From the NCBI GenBank assembly GCA_023229525.1, contig JALNZC010000012.1:1-37844 (forward strand): a DNA stretch of 37,844 bases, written 5' to 3'. Of the stretch, positions 33,485 to 37,844 are shown piece after piece. This stretch comes from Bacteroidales bacterium (GTDB taxonomy: Bacteria; Bacteroidota; Bacteroidia; Bacteroidales; FEN-979). Every line of letters begins with the position of its first letter. The stretch's first letter is position 1. Under the pieces are notes generated by a model. The model was not told the origin of the DNA, made no database searches, and saw nothing but the letters and a program-made list of their open reading frames with translations. The position numbers were made by a program, and so were the translations under genes.

Positions 33485-33629
33485 TTTGGGTTAATTCCCC
33501 GTTCCTTGTTGCGGAATCGCGGGCCAGGTCTTGCCTGGGGTTCATACCATTGGTTCTTCATTAACTTCACTTCCAGTACCAGATCCTTAATATGGAGGAG
33601 CTAAAGGGTTTGTCTGGGGTTCATACTTA

Positions 33630-34370
33630 TTATTTTGTAGTTCGTTGACGTAATACTTCATATAACAGTATTCCTGATGCAACGGAAACGTTGAGCGATT
33701 CAATTTCTCCATGAATAGGGATCCTTACGGTCAGATCTGTCAGTTTGAGATATTCTTCCGAAATGCCTTCCCCTTCGGAACCGAGGATTATCGCCATGGG
33801 TTTGTTGAAATCAGCTGTGGTATATTCCAGCTCTGTTTTCTCGGTAGCAGCGAAGATGGTCAGGCCGCTTTCTTTCAGGAAACGGATCGATTCACGCATG
33901 TCGTTGCATCGGACAACGGGAAGTTTGTAAAGAGCGCCGGCCGAAGTTTTGATGGCATCGGAATTGATTTGTGCGGAACCCCTGGCAGGGATCAGCAGTC
34001 CGTCCACACCTGCACATTCGGCTGTCCGGGCAATGGCGCCGACGTTACGGACATCCGTAATGCGGTCGAGGATCAGGAAAAGCGGTTGGCGACCCTGTTC
34101 AAAAACAAAGGGGACGAGGTCTTCGATGCGTTGGTAAGTGATCTCCGAAACGAATGCGATCACTCCCTGGTGGTTTTGGCGCGACAGACGGTTCAGCTTT
34201 TCCACAGGTACAAATTGGAACGGGATCTCCAATTCCCTGATCAGTCCGAAAAGCTCGCGGAACCCTTCTCCTTTAAGCCCGTTCTGAAGAAAGATCTTTT
34301 CCAGCTCCTTGCCCGATTTGATGGCTTCAATGGCAGGTCGGATTCCGTATATGTATGTTTCTTTTTTCAT
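33630..34370 (-). CDS. rlmB: 23S rRNA (guanosine-2'-O-)-methyltransferase, RlmB type
   Basis: A 246-residue SPOUT-class enzyme that methylates a ribose in 23S rRNA (G2251 in E. coli). It has the N-terminal RNA-binding substrate domain (YIYGIRPAIEAIKSG, SRQNHQGVIAFV), then trefoil-knot motif 1 VRNVGAIARTAE (107-118), motif 2 IILGSEGEGI (194-203) and motif 3 RIPIHGEIESLNVSVASGILLYE (216-238). Full-length. TTTTGAC-type heptads lie immediately upstream, one of which creates TACTTTTG, a -7-like sequence (34403-34410, minus strand). Confidence 0.94.
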   Translation of the reverse strand: MKKETYIYGIRPAIEAIKSGKELEKIFLQNGLKGEGFRELFGLIRELEIPFQFVPVEKLNRLSRQNHQGVIAFVSEITYQRIEDLVPFVFEQGRQPLFLILDRITDVRNVGAIARTAECAGVDGLLIPARGSAQINSDAIKTSAGALYKLPVVRCNDMRESIRFLKESGLTIFAATEKTELEYTTADFNKPMAIILGSEGEGISEEYLKLTDLTVRIPIHGEIESLNVSVASGILLYEVLRQRTTK

Positions 34371-34392
34371 AGTTTCGTATCACGGGATATAA

Positions 34393-34433
34393 AGTCAAAC
34401 GTCAAAAGTAAAAAGTCAAATGTCAAAAAATAG
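34393..34433 (-). repeat. Heptad repeat TTTTGAC upstream of rlmB
   Basis: The plus strand reads GTCAAAC, GTCAAAA, GTAAAAA, GTCAAAT, GTCAAAA. On the rlmB strand it is TTTTGAC, in the same sense as the unit before the lipid kinase gene. Confidence 0.8.
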
Positions 34434-34502
34434 AAGTAAAAAGTTTGGTAACTTTTTCGCTTAACCAACTCTTATAATTTTATCACCTTTACAAATTTTC
34501 GT

Positions 34503-34582
34503 CCAGTATCCAGCATCCAGTATCCTGCATCGGGAGCGAAGCGACCCTGTATCCTGCATCAGTTATCTTTCATCCTTCATCC
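34503..34582 (-). repeat. Heptad repeat array GATGCAG/GATACAG at the rmuC 3' end
   Basis: On the rmuC strand the units GATGAAG, GATGAAA, GATAACT, GATGCAG and GATACAG begin inside the coding sequence: the last residues Asp-Glu-Gly and the TGA stop are written in the array. A GC block, GGGTCGCTTCGCTCCC, follows. Confidence 0.88.
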
Positions 34583-35916
34583 GATTTTTCAAGCAGTGAT
34601 CGGGGAATCTCTTTTCCTGCTTTTGCACCCAGTTCTTTGAGCTTCTCCACCTTACCGATAAGATTTCCGCTGCCGGATGATAATTTCCGGTGGGCGTCGT
34701 CGTAAGTTTTCCGAACTGTTTCAATCTGGTTTCCCAGTTTATCGAGGTCAGCCAGGAACAAGACGAATTTATCATAGAGCAATCCGCCCTGACGGGCTAT
34801 TTCAATGGCGTTCTGGGTTTGTTTCTCATGTTTCCAGATGGAAGCGACAGTCTTTAAGGTTGCCAGCAGGGTAGTTGGACTCACAATCACCACATTCCGT
34901 TCCCAGGCAAAGGAAAAAAGATCGGCATCGGATTGTATGGCCAGGCTGAATGAGGATTCGATCGGGATGAAGAGCAACACATAGTCGGGGGTGTCAAAGG
35001 CTTCCAGATTCTGGTAATTTTTTTCGCTCAGCATTTTAACATGGTTCCGGAGAGAGTACAGGTGCAGTTTCATCTGTTTTTCCTTCTCTTCCAAAGTCTC
35101 AGCTGCCACAAAATCGTTGTATGCGACCAGGGAAACTTTTGAATCGATAATGATATGCTTATTATCGGGCAGGTTCACGATCACATCGGGCCGGTAAATG
35201 TCCCCCTGGTTCGTGCGTGTGGAAACTTCACGGGTATATTCCTGTCCCCTGACAAGGCCTGAACTTTCAAGAACCCTTTCCAACACCAGTTCTCCCCAGT
35301 TCCCCTGTTTCTTGGTATCCATTTTCAGTGCGGTTGTGAGGTTTTTGGCATCGGCACTGATCTGTTGGTTGAGGTCGGCCAGATTCCTTATTTCCCGTTC
35401 GAGGGAAAATCGCTGTTTTGATTCCTTGTCATAGGTTTCCTCCACCTTCTTCTCAAAGTCGCGGATCTTTTCGCCCAGGGGTTTCAGGATTTCATCAAGT
35501 TTTGTCCTGTTCTGTTCGGTGAATTTCATCGTTTTTTCTTCCAGGATCTCGTTGGCCAGGTTTCTAAATTCCAGCCTGAATTTTTCCTGAAGTTTCTCCA
35601 CTTCGCCTTTTTGTTCCTTCAGTTTTTCCAACGAGTTATCAAATTCTGTCGATTTTGCTGAAAGTTGTTTATTAAGGTCAAGAAATGCTGCATCTTTTTT
35701 GGCGATATCCGAAATCGCGTTAACAAGTTGTTCCTTTAACATTCTGATCTGTTCCTCAGCCACCCGTTTATCACCGGTGAGATCTTCAACCTCTTTTTTC
35801 AGTTGATCCGTTTCGGAAACCATTCCATTTTTACCGGTCCTTCCGAGTTTGAAATACAGCAAACCGAATCCGGCCAGGACAATGATGCCAAGAATCAGGA
35901 GGAGAAATTCCGACAT
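34570..35916 (-). CDS. rmuC: DNA recombination protein RmuC
   Basis: A 448-residue protein with an N-terminal transmembrane anchor (FLLLILGIIVLAGFGLLYF), a long coiled coil (~35-175) and the RmuC nuclease-like domain (~190-400). The signature stretches are KKQGNWGELVLERVLESSGL, RPDVIVNLPDNKHIIIDSKVSL, YVLLFIPIESSFSLAIQ and VVIVSPTTLLATLKTVASIWKHEKQ. RmuC limits recombination at inverted repeats, which may matter in a genome this rich in repeats (inference). A well-formed promoter lies upstream. Confidence 0.95.
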   Translation of the reverse strand: MSEFLLLILGIIVLAGFGLLYFKLGRTGKNGMVSETDQLKKEVEDLTGDKRVAEEQIRMLKEQLVNAISDIAKKDAAFLDLNKQLSAKSTEFDNSLEKLKEQKGEVEKLQEKFRLEFRNLANEILEEKTMKFTEQNRTKLDEILKPLGEKIRDFEKKVEETYDKESKQRFSLEREIRNLADLNQQISADAKNLTTALKMDTKKQGNWGELVLERVLESSGLVRGQEYTREVSTRTNQGDIYRPDVIVNLPDNKHIIIDSKVSLVAYNDFVAAETLEEKEKQMKLHLYSLRNHVKMLSEKNYQNLEAFDTPDYVLLFIPIESSFSLAIQSDADLFSFAWERNVVIVSPTTLLATLKTVASIWKHEKQTQNAIEIARQGGLLYDKFVLFLADLDKLGNQIETVRKTYDDAHRKLSSGSGNLIGKVEKLKELGAKAGKEIPRSLLEKSDEG

Positions 35917-35932
35917 AGTCTTTGATTTGTCA

Positions 35933-35963
35933 CAAAGGTAGAGTTAAAAGCTCAAAGCTCAAA
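35933..35963 (-). promoter_or_regulatory. rmuC promoter, -33 element embedded in a heptad array
   Basis: On the minus strand TTTG (plus 35960-35963), 19 bases, TACCTTTG (plus 35933-35940), 16 bases before the start codon. The TTTG belongs to a GAGCTTT/GAGTTTT heptad array (35950-35999). Confidence 0.6.
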
Positions 35964-35999
35964 ACTCAAAGCTCAAAACCAGAATTAAAACTCAAAACC
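35950..35999 (-). repeat. Heptad repeat GAGCTTT/GAGTTTT upstream of rmuC
   Basis: The plus strand reads CTCAAAG, CTCAAAA, CTCAAAG, CTCAAAA with a looser copy after. The following 36000-36118 is AT-rich with a 15-base direct repeat (AATTCGATTAACCAT at 36051 and 36103) and no gene. Confidence 0.8.
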
Positions 36000-36135
36000 A
36001 CATTAAAATTAAAATTATAATTATAGGTGACTGCTTAAAATTCATTTAACAATTCGATTAACCATCAACCGAATCAAGCATAACAGAATAAAATCAATAA
36101 TAAATTCGATTAACCATATTGAATCTCTATTCAAA

Positions 36136-36277
36136 CCTTCAATCCTTCAATCCTCCAATCCTTCAATCCTCCAATCCTTCAATCCTTCAATCCTTCAATC
36201 CTCCAATCCTTCAATCCTTCAATCCTTCAACCCTTCATTCCTTCAATCCTTCAGTCCCTCCATCCCTCCACCCTTCC
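36136..36277 (+). repeat. Octamer repeat array CAATCCTT/CAATCCTC
   Basis: About 16 units with period 8, not 7, decaying into CCATCCCTCCACCC at the right end. The pyrimidine-rich strand is in sense orientation before the gene at 36427. The open frame across it (QSFNPSILQSFNPP) is a product of the repeat and not a gene. Confidence 0.88.
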
Positions 36278-36369
36278 TGGAGTGGAATCCGTGTCTATGA
36301 CTTGCCATGGCGTCCATACCAATGGATTCAATAAGTATGGGAAAAGATTTGTCCCAAAATAAATATTTA

Positions 36370-36401
36370 TTTGTTTTTTCCATAAAAATAATTTATATTT
36401 G
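36370..36401 (+). promoter_or_regulatory. Promoter of the right-edge Asp-box protein gene
   Basis: TTTG at 36370-36373, 20 bases, TATATTTG at 36394-36401: a full match to the Bacteroidota consensus, ending about 25 bases before the start codon. Confidence 0.7.
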
Positions 36402-36426
36402 ATACGTGTTGTCAAATATCATGATT

Positions 36427-37844
36427 ATGAAAAAAATTACCTTTTTCTTACTTTACATTTGTTGTTTTACATTAGTCCAGGCACAATCAAGGAAATACGT
36501 TAATCATGAAAGACGTGTTCCTGCTTTAACTGTTGACGGGTTGTTGATTCCTGTAAGACCGGTTAATCACCTGACTGGATCAAAATCGACCTTTCCCGAT
36601 TTGGTTGGTTATACCCGGTATGATATGCAAACCAATGCTTCCGGTCAAAACAGGCTCTATTTGTATCCGGATGGTACGTTGACAGGTATCTGGATGAGAG
36701 GGCAGAATTCTGCACAATCATTCCCTGACCTTGGGACAGGATATAATACTTCGGATGGCACAACCTGGGGCGCCCCACCCAATGAAAGAATTGAAAATGA
36801 GCGGTGTGGTTCACCTTCTTATGCCCCGTTAGGAGCTACCGGCGAAATTGTGGTTTCTCATACCGATGCCTCAGGATTGAACATTGCCACACGTCCGATA
36901 AAAGGTGAAGGGATCTGGTCGCAAACGCTCCTTCCTGGACCGGCCGATGCACCTGCTATCTCCTGGTCAAGGACCATAACGAGCGGCCCTGAAAACACTT
37001 CGATACATATTTTGGCGGTTACTTCTACCCCTTATGCAGGCCTTGAAAGAGCATTACTTTATTACCGGTCGACCGATGCTGGACAAACCTGGGATAAAAC
37101 CCATATCATTCTTCCGGGACTGGATTCGGTCAATTACTCCGGATTCAGCCCAGATGAATATGCCTGGGGTACTGCCCGTGGCGATTCCATCTATTTTGCC
37201 ATCGGGGGTCCATATATCGATACGTTTATTATGAGATCGACCGACAATGGAGAAACATGGACAAAGATCCCAATCCTGAATAACGGATATAAGAAATTTC
37301 AAACACCCCCGGTTTATATAGCTCCATGGAGATCGTCAGATGGTTCTCTTGCAGTTGAGATGGATCACAATGGAATCATTCATTTTTCGTCGGGCATTGG
37401 CGGCGGATTTATTTCCGAAGGAGTGAAATATATCCGGACTGGCCTTAACGGACTTTTCTATTGGAATACAACCATGCCTATGTTGGACGATAGTTTGAAT
37501 CTGGATACTTTAGATAACCATTACCAGTTGATTTATTATTATTCCGACGGTCCGAATCCGGAAGATACCCTGAAAAATGTTCCTGATTACCGGGTAGGAC
37601 TAACAAGCATGCCGCAAATTACGGTAGATAACCATAACAACGTTTACATAATATGGAGTGGGATCACATGGGAGAATCCCGATCCTACCAATAGTAACTA
37701 TCGTCATTTATTTGGACGCGGCTGGTGGAATAATTACGCGCGATGGTGCCAGGTAGTTGATTTTTCAGGGGGATTCCTCTATATGTTCCAGGAATATGTT
37801 TACCCTTCAATGGCAAAGTTGACGAAAAACTACAAGCTACAGGT
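36427..37844 (+). CDS. Secreted Asp-box (BNR) repeat protein, 3' end outside the window
   Basis: The frame is open from ATG 36427 (or 36421, two codons earlier) to the last base, at least 472 residues. The signal peptide is MKKITFFLLYICCFTLVQAQ. Asp-boxes STDAGQTW (about 37069-37092) and STDNGETW (about 37237-37260), with the intervening beta-strand pattern, indicate a sialidase-like propeller. No catalytic sialidase residues (RIP motif) are seen, so hydrolase activity is not claimed. In this phylum such proteins often end in a T9SS sorting domain, but that part is not visible. A strong promoter sits 26 bases upstream. Confidence 0.88.
   Translation, partial: MKKITFFLLYICCFTLVQAQSRKYVNHERRVPALTVDGLLIPVRPVNHLTGSKSTFPDLVGYTRYDMQTNASGQNRLYLYPDGTLTGIWMRGQNSAQSFPDLGTGYNTSDGTTWGAPPNERIENERCGSPSYAPLGATGEIVVSHTDASGLNIATRPIKGEGIWSQTLLPGPADAPAISWSRTITSGPENTSIHILAVTSTPYAGLERALLYYRSTDAGQTWDKTHIILPGLDSVNYSGFSPDEYAWGTARGDSIYFAIGGPYIDTFIMRSTDNGETWTKIPILNNGYKKFQTPPVYIAPWRSSDGSLAVEMDHNGIIHFSSGIGGGFISEGVKYIRTGLNGLFYWNTTMPMLDDSLNLDTLDNHYQLIYYYSDGPNPEDTLKNVPDYRVGLTSMPQITVDNHNNVYIIWSGITWENPDPTNSNYRHLFGRGWWNNYARWCQVVDFSGGFLYMFQEYVYPSMAKLTKNYKLQ

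Noticed and set aside
33711..34433. 240-codon open frame opposite rlmB
   Set aside because: It is antisense to a full-length, motif-complete rlmB and runs into the upstream heptad array.
36119..36334. Open frame with QSFNPSILQSFNP repeats
   Set aside because: It is the translation of the octamer array, with no start context.

Overview
The window reads as a chromosomal segment of a member of the Bacteroidota, probably an uncultured Bacteroidales or Marinilabiliales type. The signs are a type IX secretion (T9SS) C-terminal sorting domain, a propeller-containing LytS-type sensor kinase, a TonB receptor with a carboxypeptidase-like N-terminus, lipoproteins with a Cys-Lys-Lys start, and promoters of the TTTG-N19/20-TAnnTTTG kind. 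No rRNA, tRNA, CRISPR array or complete mobile element is visible.

Layout. 1-2706 is the 3' part of a hybrid sensor kinase. 2745-12158 is a cluster of exported proteins: a broken small gene, a truncated pseudogene, a 1119-residue multidomain protein, a T9SS cargo protein, a 388-residue relative of the large protein, and a lipoprotein that joins a cysteine-protease-like domain to a DUF1566 domain. Three of these genes end in, or contain, C-type-lectin-like modules (Fib_succ_major and DUF1566) whose terminal portions are hypervariable. 12306-19411 (minus strand) holds recQ, a TonB-dependent receptor, citF and a citD-citE fusion; the last three form a tight operon. 19533-24387 (plus) holds an LTA-synthase-like phosphoglycerol transferase, a diacylglycerol-kinase-like lipid kinase and a YbdG-type MscS channel. 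24690-29138 is accessory: a DUF1353 protein, a ribbon-helix-helix/MazF toxin-antitoxin pair, a MORN-variant protein, an attC-like palindrome, a lipoprotein, a probable 5' fragment of a group II intron and an Asp-box lipoprotein. 29334-35916 is housekeeping: argF, ftsE, a small conserved protein, a large membrane protein, rlmB and rmuC. A secreted Asp-box (BNR) protein runs off the right edge.

The most unusual signals are two. First, intergenic DNA is filled with short arrays of period 7 in several unrelated unit sequences (GGATGCA, GGACGAA, AGATAGG, TTTTGAC, AAATCGT). Their strand orientation follows the flanking genes, they repeatedly contain or abut stop codons, and one lies in frame inside the citrate lyase gene. 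Second, the lectin-like modules keep a nearly constant scaffold but diverge without indels over their last ~58 residues, as do targets of diversity-generating retroelements. No reverse transcriptase or template repeat is present in this window, so that link is an inference.
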